Assembly: GCA_018350325.1 (NCBI GenBank)
Contig: JAEVLN010000008.1
Location: 2,170,001-2,234,000 of the forward strand
DNA length: 64,000 nt
Direction of reading: 5' to 3'
DNA from: Globodera rostochiensis
Taxonomy: Eukaryota > Nematoda > Chromadorea > Rhabditida > Heteroderidae
This document shows, one piece after another, positions 1 through 11,494 of the stretch (within the stretch, counting starts at the first letter, position 1; each line of letters starts with the position of its first letter). The notes beneath the pieces are model-generated. The model was given only the letters and a program-made list of their open reading frames with translations. It did no database searches and was not told where the DNA came from. The translations under genes and the position numbers were made by a program.

Positions 1-302
1 AGAAAGAGAGGAGGTCAATGGGAATGGGAACAAATTGAAGTGGAGGCAAAAAATGCCGAAGAGGGAAAAAGTAAGCAAAGAAAGGAGGGGAGGGGGGGGG
101 GGGGGAAGGCCCTAAAGACACCGTCCGTCGACTACTCACATCACCACACGCCGCTCATCTTCTTCCATCCATTCATCTCCCAGCACCTCTCAATGGACGC
201 GTTAATTCCCCCCCCCCCCCCCAACTCTCGTCGTCCTTCGCTCGCCCACCCATTGCATTGGAAACACAAAACAATTAATTATTCGGCTGATAGGTCCAAA
301 GG

Positions 303-830
303 ATGAAAGGACGGACGGGGGGGGGGGAGGGGGGGGGGAGGGGGGGGGGGGGGGGAGGTGGGGGGGATATGAAAAGTTTGGAAGAATATGAGACAAAGAG
401 AGAAATTGAATTGAGTGGGAGCGAAGATGGGAAACTGATGAGCAAACCATCAAAAAAAGGAACCGAAGTAAACAGTAAATATAATTCCCACTCTAAATTT
501 AGCCGTTATTATATTATTGTATCAACTAAAAGCGAGCAAATTTTGAGGTGAGAAGCGAACGGAGGATTAACGAAGAACGGAAAGGGAGCGGGAAAAGTAG
601 GGGAGCAGTGGGGGGGGGGAAGGGGGGGGGGAGAAAGTGAGGGGGGAAGGGGGGGGGGAAGTGGGGGGGGAGAAAGTGGGGGGGAGGGGAAGGGGGGGGG
701 AGAAAGTGGAGGGGGGAAGGGGGGGGGAAGTGGGGGGGGGGGGGGAGAAAGTGGGGGGGGGCAGGGGGGGAGAAAGTGGGGGGGGGCAGGGGGAGGGAAA
801 GTGGGGGGGGGGGGGGGAAGGGGAAAAGGG
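303..830. repeat. Purine-rich low-complexity tract with poly-G runs
   Basis: Almost the whole interval is G and A: uninterrupted G runs of 8 to about 17 bases separated by short words such as GAGAAAGTGG and GGGGAAG. A similar shorter run sits at about 90-105, and a poly-C run at about 210-222. The open frames here are only Gly/Glu-rich or Pro-rich readings of the repeat. I see no gene. Confidence 0.8.
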
Positions 831-1759
831 GCATAATTGGGCTTGACGGATTTGGTGGACGTTGCTGAAGTGTAAAAGTTGAATTTTTTTTATACTAAAT
901 TTGAGTTTGATCTCATTCTCTTTGTCTGTGGCAGGGAGGTGAATTAATTGGGAGTGGGGGATGAGTAACGCAATTAAAAAGGGTTAATTGAACTTATCAC
1001 TTTGATGATGCGAATGACTTCCTTCACCCACTCTTTCCATCGACGCTTTGACAAAATACCAAACGGACAAAATACCAAACGGACAAAATACCTAATCAAC
1101 CCGAAAAAAGCGCTTCCAAACAGAAACCCAAAAGTTAGCTATAAGCTCTGATCCGGTTGGAACAGACAATTCGTCATTTATGATAGAATAATTAAATCGC
1201 ACACTTTGCTGAATTTTACGAGCCTTTTATTTATGGGTTAACTCGAAATGGGAACTAATGGATATTTGGGGAAGGGTTAAATGGACGGTGAAACAAAATT
1301 AACCGCCCAAACATTGGGAGACCAAGCTGAATAGTCATTATTCCTCAATTTTAAAAAATGCGTTTAAATGTGAAACAATTTGATGGAATGAAATAGAAAG
1401 AGGAGAGGCTTAACAACACAGGGAATGAATGAACGATGGAGTTGGAGGAGGGTGAGGGGGGGGGGTGACTAAACAAACCGGTGTTGTCTGGTATTGCGTA
1501 GGACAAACAAACAAATAAACACTCAAAAAATGAGGAATTTGTCACAAAAACGTGGAAATTGAGGGGAAGAGACCATGCACTTATTACAACGATAAATTCA
1601 ATGAGAAGAACGCCTATTAGCGGGAAGGAAAGCTCGGGATTTAGGCATTTGACTAGGAAATGAGAAGTCGTTTAACTGGTGTGGTCCCCCCAAAGGATGT
1701 TTGTAGTTAATGTGCAGTAAATGTAAAACAATTAAAAGAAATAGAAAATTCCGAATAGG
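831..1759. other. Intergenic DNA, no gene seen
   Basis: Mixed AT-rich sequence with no recognisable coding segment. A small tandem repeat at about 1050-1100 repeats ACGGACAAAATACC roughly three times. The right edge is the 3' flank of the RdgB-like gene, which is read leftwards. Confidence 0.6.
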
Positions 1760-4700
1760 CTAATAATTGACTGTGGTAATGCTGGACACTTTGCTGATCT
1801 TTTTGGTCGTGTAACGGCCCGTCCGAGGTCCAAATGAAAGCGTCCGTTGGCTTGGAGACTGATGCCTTCCAGTGAAGAATTTTTGTAGCTCAGGTGGATT
1901 GTGCCGTTGATCCCGTGCCGAAGATGATTCGAGTGGATTTTCACATCCGCCGATAGTCCGTGACAGTCCGATTTGACCGGAGTGAAGGTCATGCAGGTGA
2001 ATACAATAGCCGTCATCCAAAGACACACAGCCGCGCCGTCGATAGCCGCCCACCTTGAAGATGCGTTCCGGCTCCAATCCCGCGTTTGAATAGACCTGAA
2101 ATATGGTCGAAATCTGAAAATTGACAATTCGACCCACTGGGATGTCCTTGGCACTGCCGTAGGCGGCTTGAATGCAAATGCCCATGTCCAACAGATGTTT
2201 GATGTGCTGCGTCTTCTGCCGAAGGGGGTCCGTTGAAAGAGACGGCGTGAAAATGAGCAGCCCCTGAGGGAAGTTGTGAGTGGCGAGCCACGCACTGACC
2301 AGCCGTTGCTGCATGTCGGGTCGGGCGGTCAGGTAAATGATAAGATAGCCCTGAGAAGTATCCAACGACGGCATTTAATTGCATAAAGCAGAAGCCGACC
2401 TGTTGTTGCCAAAACCTGACCACGTCCACAGCGCCCGGCCTCAAACGCGGATCACGACCAGTAACCGAGACAGAAGCAGTCAAGGAGCTAAAATTCGATT
2501 AATTGTTGCAAATAATCCAATGAAATAAAATAATTTTAAGTAAAATCATTTGTTTTTGCCCAAAACATTTTCGGTACCCGTCGATGCTGAACACAACCAC
2601 GGGAGTGCCAGAAGGGACGACGGCAATATTCACACTAAGATAAGTGTCTGAAACTGGGCACTCTGATTTGGAGGAACAACATTATTTTCCGATCAACTCA
2701 CGATCTCCTTGCACAATCAGCCGAACATTGTGAATTCCGATAGGTAAACTCCGTTCCAAGTCGATGCTCAGCCTTCCATTTTTGTCCGTCGTCTCCACTC
2801 CCTTCAGAAACCACTCACCGCCACTGGGCAACACGTACACCAACACATTCTCACAAGACAAAACCGCCAAATCCATCGGACCGTAACAAAATCGGGCATT
2901 AATAATCTGCTCGAGTCCCTCCACTACGATGAGGTCATTGGCCTGGTGGTTGGCCGCGAGATTCGCAACCTAAAAAAACAGATTTTATAAAAAGTTAAAC
3001 AAAAAATCGACTTCTTTCACTTCTCACTTTAAAGCGTGTCCTACGACGGTTCCAAACGGTTAAGGGCACTTGCAACTCGAACGGGGGCTGTTCGCTAAGA
3101 GAGTTCAAACAGAGCACTGCAGAGGACGAAAGTTCCTCGGAGCGAAGAAATTGGCGGAGTATAAAGGCGGAGAGATCTTTGCTCTCCCAATAAGAGGCAT
3201 GCAGAATGCTGGGCAATGCCATCGTTGGCAGAGAGTTCATTTCGGGTGGACAGTACAGCTCGTGGTCGACCCTGCTCTGTCCCCACACCATTGGAGTTCC
3301 GACAGAGTTGTCGAAGTGAATGTCATGCTCATCACACAGCGGATACCGTTGATACCTTAAAAGATAAATAAAAAAGGGAAAAAACTCTGAGGAATACCGG
3401 GGAACTTTGAGCGCAGGACGAGCACTCAGAGAGGCGTTCAGAACGGGCTCTAAACGAGCGGCACAGAGATCGATGGAGTAGAACAGGTTGAACAGCTGGT
3501 CGCAGAACAGAGCCAGCTGCTGTTCAGCTGAGAGAATCGATACTGTCGCGGATCCCCAACCCCCCGGAAATCCTTTGCCATAAAACTGTGTCCCTATCAT
3601 TCCATCGATCTCCCCCCTCAGCAATCATTGGCCTTTCCCATATAAATGCTCCCAACTTTCCCACGATCCTTCAATCTCTTCAACCAGAAATCAGTGGCTA
3701 TTTAAGCCAATTCTCATTACTCCCGTGGCATTTATTTGATAGTATTTTTTTCTTTTATATTAAAATCCATTTTTGGTGTATATGAATGTCTTCATTTTAT
3801 GTCCAAACCCTAAACTTTTGACCTTTCGAATTTAATGTAAGAAACCTTCGTTTAATTTGCGTTGCATTAGCAATAAAGCAAGTGGACAGCCGAGTAAAAA
3901 AGCGGCCGAAGGTTTAAACGAAAGTGTCGCCGTCGAACCAATCGATCGCTTTGCTCTGCCGGCACAAACGGAGGATTCCTAACCAATCGGACAAATGAAT
4001 TCTTTTGGAATAATTAAATAATTTATACCGATGAGTTGGACAACTGTCGGCATGCGCTGGGAGGTGCCGACCTGTCCAGGACAAAAGTATATGGCAATTA
4101 AGCCCTTCTCCATTGACCTATTCTTGGAGAAATCCATTGGCATTGGAGAAGGCGATTCCGAGTGAATTATTGTATTGGACTCCTTTTGGATCAGTTTTTG
4201 GTCATCAAAGCTGAAGAACTTCGGAACTTCAACGCCAGCGGGAAGTGATTGAAGAGAGCGTGAAGGATGCTGTAACATTTATTTATTGTACATCAGCGGG
4301 TGGTTAGGGTAAATGTGTAAATATTACATTGTACATCAACGGGTGGTTAGGGTAAATGTGTAAATATTACATTTTCTTTGCAGGGTCTGTGAGTAATGTA
4401 CGGAGATGAAAGTACGGACGCAGGCGATTTGGACATTGAGACGCTTTCAACAGCCATTGGCGATCGGAGATCACCAAATCCTTCGCCATCTCTTTGCTGA
4501 TCGCCCATTGCTAACGCCGTCCGCGCCAGCGACTCGTACATCAAAATGCCCCCAATGAAGTCGCCAACAACAAATATTTCCAAGTCCGAACCATCCATTT
4601 TTCCGGATTGGGAGATGATGAAATTGTTCACGACCCGATTAGCATTCAAAACAGCACTTTGGACAGCCTCAAAATTGGGCATAGATTAACAGCACTAAAA

Positions 4701-6657
4701 AGGCAAAAACTTCGTTGAATGGAACCACATCGGCTGTCATCAGCGGCACAAAACAGGGATGGAACGTCCCCAATCCGCCGGGAAATACACCGCCCAGAAT
4801 CTGAGCAGTTTGAAGCAGTTCGGCACCACAAGTCACACACTTTTAAAAAGAAGGAAGCATAAATAGTAAAAACTTTAGAATACCTGGACATGGATCCTAC
4901 CCCTCAGTTGAGAATACCTGGACATGGATCCTACCCCTCAGTTGAGGACAATGTGACGCGATCAGTGTGTCGAGAATGGAGCGAAAGGTATTTATGTCCG
5001 TAATTTTGGAATCAGCCGAAATCTGCAATCGAAATATTATTTATATATGTCCAGGAAAAGAAAAGGAAATGAAATACTTTGGGGAAGAGGTCGCCGTGGA
5101 ATACGAGAATAAGCAGAGACCGAGTTGGGGACACGTTCGGTGTGCTCGGGGGCGACTTGTCCAGCTCAATGGCATCTTGGCCGATTAGCAATTCGGAACT
5201 CCATCTGATCAGCGTGGTCCGTTGCTGAGCATCGACATAGGCCAATTTGTCGGAACAGTCAAAGTAGGCCGACTGGGAAGAGGACGAGGTCGCCTCGTCC
5301 TCTTCGTCAGGTTCTTCCTCCTCTTGCTGTCCTGGCCCGTCCTCCTCCTCTCCCCTGTGCCCTTCTTCCTCTTCGATTAACCCCCCATTGGGCACAATGT
5401 TTCCGTCGCCGGATCTCTGCGCAGCAATTGGCGTCGTTGAGGGGGACATTAGTGTGGTCAGGTACTGCTGCGTCTCTCTCTCCAGTCGACGGATGTCCTC
5501 AATACTCAGTCCAACCCACTCATCCTGCCACGCCCTAAGCAAATTAAAAGCATTCCTCGCTACAGCTAACAACAACAACAACAACCGACCAAGCTTGTCT
5601 GTGTGCCCTCAACATTGTGCCCCGGAGGGCCAATTCGTGGATCCATCGTTCTGCGCGCGTTTGAAGACCCCAATAGCGAAATTGCACCTTGCACAGTTTG
5701 TAAGCGCCTAAATGAGAAACTATCACTCAAAACAGCTTTTAAGATTCTCCAAATACAAAAATCCCCCCCCCCCCCCTCTGGTGACAAACTCTCCGCTACT
5801 GAATACGCTTACACATGATCGGTTTCCCGTCCCGCACAAATTCCTCCGCCCATTTCTCGCCGAGGGGCCCCCTGCTTGTTTTTGCGCTCTTAAAGAGCTT
5901 CGGATCCTCTTCAGCAAAATAATCGTGCGATGGTATCGGATCACTCACAAAATCCAGTAAATCTGCGCCATTACAATCAATTTCATAAAATTTGTAAAAA
6001 CCCACCGACTGTTCTGTTCTTCAATTCATCCATAGACAATTTAAATACATTCTCGACCGAACCGCCATCATCCAAATACTTTGTGTCCACCTGAATTAAA
6101 ACGGCAAAATATATACCCAAATTGTACAGCCAAACCTCGACTTTGAAGTGTGAGATCAGAGGACAGGAATAGCGTGTGCGAGTGTACTAAAAATAAATGC
6201 TTAAATTAATGAAATTAGCAAATGACTTGCCGGATAAGCATTCCATGCCTCTTCATGTGCTTCTAAAGCTGCTGACGGCAACACATTGCGAATCCAAACT
6301 AAAGGTATAGCAAAAGTTGATTTTGGGTTTGTTTATTTGCTCCTTTTTTGGGTAAAAATGTTAGAAATAGAAATGGTCTTTTCTTACAAAGCACAAACTT
6401 ACGTGGTATTCGATTGCCAATGTGATAGATCTTAAAGGTGTACTGCCCACTCCCTCCGGGTCCGTCCTGATACGGCTCATTTCTGATGATCTCCACACCA
6501 CTGCCAGCTCCAGAGCTTTCCAATCTTGATTTTTTCTTAAAGAATTTTTACTATTTTAATTAATTGTAAATCTAATTGCCTGGATCATGTACAGCTGGGC
6601 CAAACGATATTCCTCCACAGACATTGGCATCAAAACTCGGTATTCTTTCACTAACAT
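1760..6657 (-). CDS. PITPNM: RdgB/PITPNM-type phosphatidylinositol transfer protein, multi-exon
   Basis: Membrane-associated PI transfer protein of the RdgB/Nir family, which moves PI and phosphatidic acid at ER-plasma membrane contacts. The start is at 6657 (MLVKEYRVLMPMSVEEY), the usual N-terminus of the PITP domain. That domain runs through exons to about 5530, including KKSR, YTFKIYHIGNRIP, FRYWGLQTRAERWIHELA and AWQDEWVGLSIEDIRRLE. An acidic linker (about 5200-5400) is followed by the lipase-like core GDFIGGILMYE (about 4540), the DDHD region with HASYWESKDLSAFILRQ (about 3170-3225), RFCYGPMDLAVLS (about 2860), and the LNS2 domain FSIDG (about 2590), TGRDPRLRPGAVDVVRFW, YLIIYLTARPDMQQR (about 2320) down to about 1990. 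The last exon and stop at 1760 are the least certain. Exons around 3900-4280 are poorly conserved. Two introns carry short tandem duplications. Confidence 0.9.
4286..4372. repeat. 43-bp direct tandem duplication in the RdgB-like gene
   Basis: Two adjacent copies with period 43 (GTACATCARCGGGTGGTTAG followed by GGTAAATGTGTAAATATTACATT), differing at one base. They lie between the DDHD-proximal exons. Confidence 0.9.
4878..4946. repeat. 34-bp tandem duplication copying a splice donor
   Basis: Two perfect copies with period 34. On the coding (-) strand each contains CATGTCCAG|GTATTC. The upstream donor joins in frame to the next exon (HVQ + CVTCGAELLQTAQ), so the second donor sits inside the intron. 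Confidence 0.85.
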
Positions 6658-7606
6658 TTTGTTGGCGGTCGGTTTAAGATTGAAAAAAGCAGCCTCTTAA
6701 CAAGGATTGAAGACATGCTTTTCTATTGTTGTGGTCGTCGATGAACCCTTCTTCGATGAAGTGGATGCCGTTCTCCTCCAATTCATTGTTTTCGTTAAAA
6801 TTGAAATTTGTTAAATTATCGAGGCGATAGAGATTTTGACGGAAGGGAAAAAGGAAGTAAATGGCAGGGATTTTCTCTGTTTCTGGTTGGCATTCTTTAA
6901 CAAATCCGGTGCTTCTCGTAAATTGCTGAATTGGTCTTTTTGGGACCAAAAAATCAGTTATTCTGATTTAAAAAAGGTGACCAGCAGAGCACATCCCAGG
7001 GATGGTCTATTTTAAAAAAACGGAAAGATTTTTTTTGACGGAAAAAAGTCAAAACACAATGGAAAAATTTTCAAGTGAATTAAAAAAATTATTTTTAAAA
7101 ATAATTTAAAATTTTTTTTAAAATAATTTATTTTAATAGTTTAAAATATTCACAGTATTCATTTTTAAAGATTTGATGTATTTCTTGCTTCAGCGGCATT
7201 CTTAAGCAGGGCATGCCAACTGTCCTTATTTATAAGGTTTGTCCTTATTTGGGGGTCCTAATCTCGGATCCGCCCAGTTCGGCGCGATCAGTCATAACTT
7301 AGTTAATAGAAAGCTCAAAAAAATTGTTATAATACAAAAGCTGTACTTTTAGATGGTTTAATTAATTGGCGCCGTCAGCCATCTCTTATTTATTAGTCAA
7401 ACGCTAAAAGGTCGAAATAAAACAGCCATTACAAAAATAAAAGAATTGTCGATTTTTAATGAAAGGAGGAAACGCGACGGCGCCAACGGATTGTTCGAGA
7501 ATGGCTAATTACAAGAGAAAAAGAAAGATAAATGGTCAAAAAAACTACCGGCGGGTCGGGAAGTTCTGCTAACGACAGTTTTTTTCTCCTTCCCTTTCAT
7601 GTTGAA
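6658..7606. other. AT-rich intergenic region upstream of the RdgB-like gene
   Basis: Contains the presumed promoter of the leftward RdgB-like gene and very AT-rich, partly self-complementary DNA at 7070-7150. A 91-codon leftward open frame at 6674-6949 resembles nothing I recognise and is probably not a gene. No other gene is seen. Confidence 0.5.
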
Positions 7607-7679
7607 TTAGCCTATTTGCCAAGCCTTCTTTTCACGCCAAAGTGCATACGTTGATTGACTTTTGGTGAGGAAAAGGAAA

Positions 7680-7985
7680 CCCTTCCACTGGGAGGAGGGA
7701 GGGAGGGAGGAAAAGAAAGAGGGAGGGAGGAAAAGAAAGAGGGAGGGGGGAAAAGAGTAATGGGACAGGGAGGAAAATAAAGAGGGAGGGAGGAAAAGAA
7801 AGAGGGAGGGGGGAAAAGAGTAATGGGACAGGGAGGAAAATAAAGAGGGAGGGAGGAAAATAAAGAGGGAGGGGGGAAAAGAGTAATGGGACAGGGAGGA
7901 AAATAAAGAGGGAGGGAGGAAAAGAAAGAGGGAGGGGGGAAAAGAGTAATGGGACAGGGAGTGAATGGAGGAGGGGGGGGGGGAC
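7680..7985. repeat. Purine minisatellite, unit about 63 bp
   Basis: GGGAGG, AAAAGAAAGA and AAAATAAAGA blocks are arranged in higher-order units, each ending with GAGTAATGGGACAGGGA. That phrase occurs four times between 7755 and 7961. All three leftward frames are open as Ser/Pro/Phe-rich peptides, as expected for a repeat period divisible by three. Not coding. Confidence 0.85.
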
Positions 7986-8216
7986 AGACTGCACCCAAAC
8001 AGACGAGCAAAGGGTAAAGTGAGGAGGGGAGCATCCTTCGCCCCCCTCCGTTTTGTCTTCAATAAACATTTCCGTTGAATCTTTAAAAATTTAACTAATA
8101 AGAACAAAATAACAATAGAAATGTATTAAAATAACAAAACTAAGGCCATAAAGTGTATTTGAAGAGATCGAACTGCCAAACAAAGTACATTTGATGCTCT
8201 TCACAACAGCCAATCA

Positions 8217-11139
8217 TTAGAGATTTTTCAACAATTTCTTGTTCATTTTTCTTCCCCGATCGATGATTTCCTTTCCGATTTGCTTGCGACTTTCATCAAC
8301 GATGACAATATGCGGCTGAAATCGGAACATTAGCCGATTAACCGAGATGATACCCCCCCCCCCTCAAAAATGCCTTAAGGCTTAAATTAAACAAAACTAT
8401 TTTTATCAAAACAAATATAAAGTTACATACGCCCATTATTGACAGTGAACACAAAGTGCAAACCTCAACCGGAGCCCTCACAAATTTCAAACATTTGCAG
8501 TAAGTGGTAACAAATTGCGCAACATCAATTTCGACGATTCGACCAAACAGCAAAGCCAACATATTCTTAACCTCGGAAACCTGAAAATTTTGAAAGTATA
8601 TGTGAGAAAAACTAAACCTAAATGAAACAAATTCCGAAAACTCGGTTGGCGTTGTTTCAGTGTGTAAAGGGAATCATGCTATCTATACTCATTCCCTGTA
8701 AACTTACCCCCAACTCCCGATTCGCCCAAATTAGCTCGACCACCAGTACAGCAATTCTTCTTTTACTTTTCTAAATGTAACAATCTCAGCCAAAGTTCTT
8801 CAACATCCTGTCACAACTCTCATAATACCTCATTCAACCGATCATTAACTAGCATCGGCTCCATTTCAGCCATCTTCGACTCCATTCTCTTCAAAAGTTT
8901 GGCCACCCTCTCACGTCTTGCCTCCTCCTCTCGAGCTCTTCTTCCGGACCGCTTTGTCTCCGTGAACACTCCCTTCACTTCTCCGGACACCTTTTATCGG
9001 GGTTCTTATCAAATGCGTTCCGACCCTTCCCCACGTACCTCATTTCGCATTTTAACCTGCTCTTCAAATGCCTTCCGCTCTTCCAACATCCTGCGAACCA
9101 TTACCATTCGCTTAGCAGCTCGCTAAACTGATTTTTCAAACAAAAAACAAATAAGTCGTACATCTTCAACAGCTTCAGCTTCATCATCACCATTCTGTTC
9201 TACTGCCGGCGATTCTGCCCTTGTATTGACCATAACTAATGAACCGTGACTTGAATTGTCTTCAGTCTCGAGCATTTCCAGTCCATACTCCTGGTCAGCA
9301 TCCTTTCCTTCCCCATCCCCATCATTCATACATTCTTCTTCATCATCCGTATAAGTTGCCCCTTCCACTCGTGTCGTGTATCGTTTTGCTATTCCATTCT
9401 GATTGATAATACGTCAGGGCCAATGCTTCACCAACATTTAAAAAAAACCTCGCTGCCCTCATCTTCCATAGTTCCGTTCGTCGGACATTGTTCTTCCCCA
9501 CCTGCGTGTCCATGAACACTCACGGTCGCTATTTTACGGAACAGCATTGGATCATCCGTATACAAATCGTTCGCCCGATGCACCATCGACTTCACCAAAG
9601 GGATCGGCTTCTTAATAGCCAAACCGCTCATTTAAACCGTGGAACCCATCGAACCGGTTTGGGCGGTGGCGGGGGATTGATCACTTTCAGCTTTTTCGGC
9701 TGCTGTGCCGGCCCCTTTGGCTTCTTGCTGTTGCGTCTGTCCTGCCTAAACTTTCGTTGCTCCTCCTTGTGCTTCTCTCTCTCCTCCGTAATTCGCACAA
9801 TCTCCTCACAAATCTCTAAATTGAATTTTTCAAAGAGTACGGATTCTTGCTGAGCCCCGGGAACTCTCCGGTGATCAATTACTTCTCCAATTCATTAGAT
9901 TCGGACTCGGCCTCGAGCGGGAGGAGGACCAGTGGTCGGGAAGATGGGTGCGAGGCCACGATCCCGATTTACCCCTTTTATATACCTCCCGAGGGAAGGA
10001 GCCTTTCTGATCAGTTCGTCCCGCCTCCGGGATTCATTCCCGGCCTTACAAAAGCAAAATTAGGTTCTCATATTACCTTTGTAGGGGCGTTTCATCCGAA
10101 AGAGCAAAGATCCCTTAAATTAAAATAAGAATGCGTAAAAGGTTAGCATATTTCAAAGCGTACATTTTTATTTTGATCAGTAGCCAATTCGATGTCCTGG
10201 TATAAATATTTGTCCATAATGTTTTTTAACTGTCCCGTAGGAAAAAACTTCTTCAGCGCCTAAAGCGAAAGATTTTCAAATAATAAAAGCACATTTTCTC
10301 CCCCCTTCCCCTTCTTGCCGCTCTGTTCAGCTCCGTGCCATGAACTTGCTCGTAAACCTTTCGCAACTCCGTTAAGTCTACGAAGCGCTCCTGCCCACCT
10401 AAGTTGTAAATCAGTGCCAGCAAATGTTCCTTTCCCTGCAATTGTTGAGACATTTCATTCATTTCTCCATAACACACCGGACAATCGTGGAGAAAATAAA
10501 CTATCCTCCCCAAATTTCAAAAAATTCTAAAATTCGTCAATACTTTCTCCATGATTATCCATCGCAAACGTACCATCAAAATGTTCGGATTATATTTGGG
10601 GTCTCCAATGAGAACCTTAACACAATTTTGCACACCGCTCTCAACTTTCAGAAAACCTCCAATTGGCGATGTTTCTCAGCCTTCATGTCCTTGTAATGCG
10701 CTGACTCTTCAATGGTGGAGAGAATGTGGGCAATCATTGGGCTGCCTTTTACCTATTAATTTGCAGCAATTAATTAGAACCGGGAATTTCCGATGGTCTT
10801 ACCCTGTAACTAAACACTTTTTTGGGATTTTCATTCCCGGCCCCTTTTGCGAGGTCAGTAAAGCACGGCTCAACAAGGTCGGATAAATCCACCGAATCCA
10901 ACATGGCCTCGATAGAAGGATATCCCAACTTCTTGGCCAATTGGAGAATGTCTTCATTGGTGTCTTCCCTTAAACGTTTGCGATTAGTGTGAATTCCCTT
11001 GGATCATCCTGAACCGGAATGTAGTAATCAGAACCGGGATAGCGACAGGTGCATCCGCGCTCCCAATTGTACAAACCAACTCATTACGCACAAACTCAAG
11101 CAATTCTTCCCTAGAAATTTTAGCCACAACCGTTGCCAT
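8217..11139 (-). CDS. Unrecognised multi-exon protein with charged C-terminal half
   Basis: I do not recognise the family. The proposed start at 11139 reads MATVVAKISREELLEFVRNE. Later exons read LREDTNEDILQLAKKLGYPS (about 10975-10905), GSPMIAHILSTIEESAHYKD, CYGEMNEMSQQLQGKEHLLA (about 10475-10410), ALKKFFPTGQLKNIMDKYL (about 10260-10200), NLEICEEIVRITEEREKHKE with an RRNSKKPKGP basic stretch and INPPPPPKP (about 9820-9660), an acidic segment TDDEEECMNDGDGEGKDAD (about 9350-9290), and a Glu/Arg-rich likely coiled coil REEEARRERVAKLLKRME (about 8935-8880). The C-terminus is KEIIDRGRKMNKKLLKNL with stop at 8217-8219. Canonical GT/AG junctions separate several of these. The mix of helical N-terminal blocks and charged C-terminal blocks could suit a nucleic-acid or scaffold protein, but that is inference. 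Gene-hood is likely; exact exons and whether it is one gene are uncertain. Confidence 0.5.
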
Positions 11140-11494
11140 TCGCTGGTGCTTCTTTCGCTCGAACTTAACGTGGTTTTAGTACTTTAAGAATTATTTTTCA
11201 AAGTAACGGTTGAATGTATAAAAAACAAATTTACTAATGCACCACAAAAGAAGGTTATTCACAAATTTTTTTAAATACATATTTTTTAAAAATCAGCCCA
11301 AAAACGTTAAGATTGTCAAATTTTGGCAGAATTTTTAAAATTAAATTATACACATCATGCAACGAAACGCCAATTTAAATTTTATTCCGACGGCGCCTGT
11401 CAGTACCGTATACTTTTCTTCCACAAACACAGAATAATCAAATTGTGATCATTGATCAACGCTCACTTTGTCGGCCATCATTGGCTTCCAATCG

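Noticed and set aside
7607..8107. Ser/Pro/Phe-rich leftward frames of 140-166 codons
   Set aside because: All three frames are open across the purine minisatellite; a repeat artefact.
8217..11139. LOTUS/OST-HTH domain protein
   Set aside because: Some helical segments are suggestive (LLALIYNLGGQERFVDLTEL), but the defining pattern cannot be recognised with confidence, so the gene is left unnamed.
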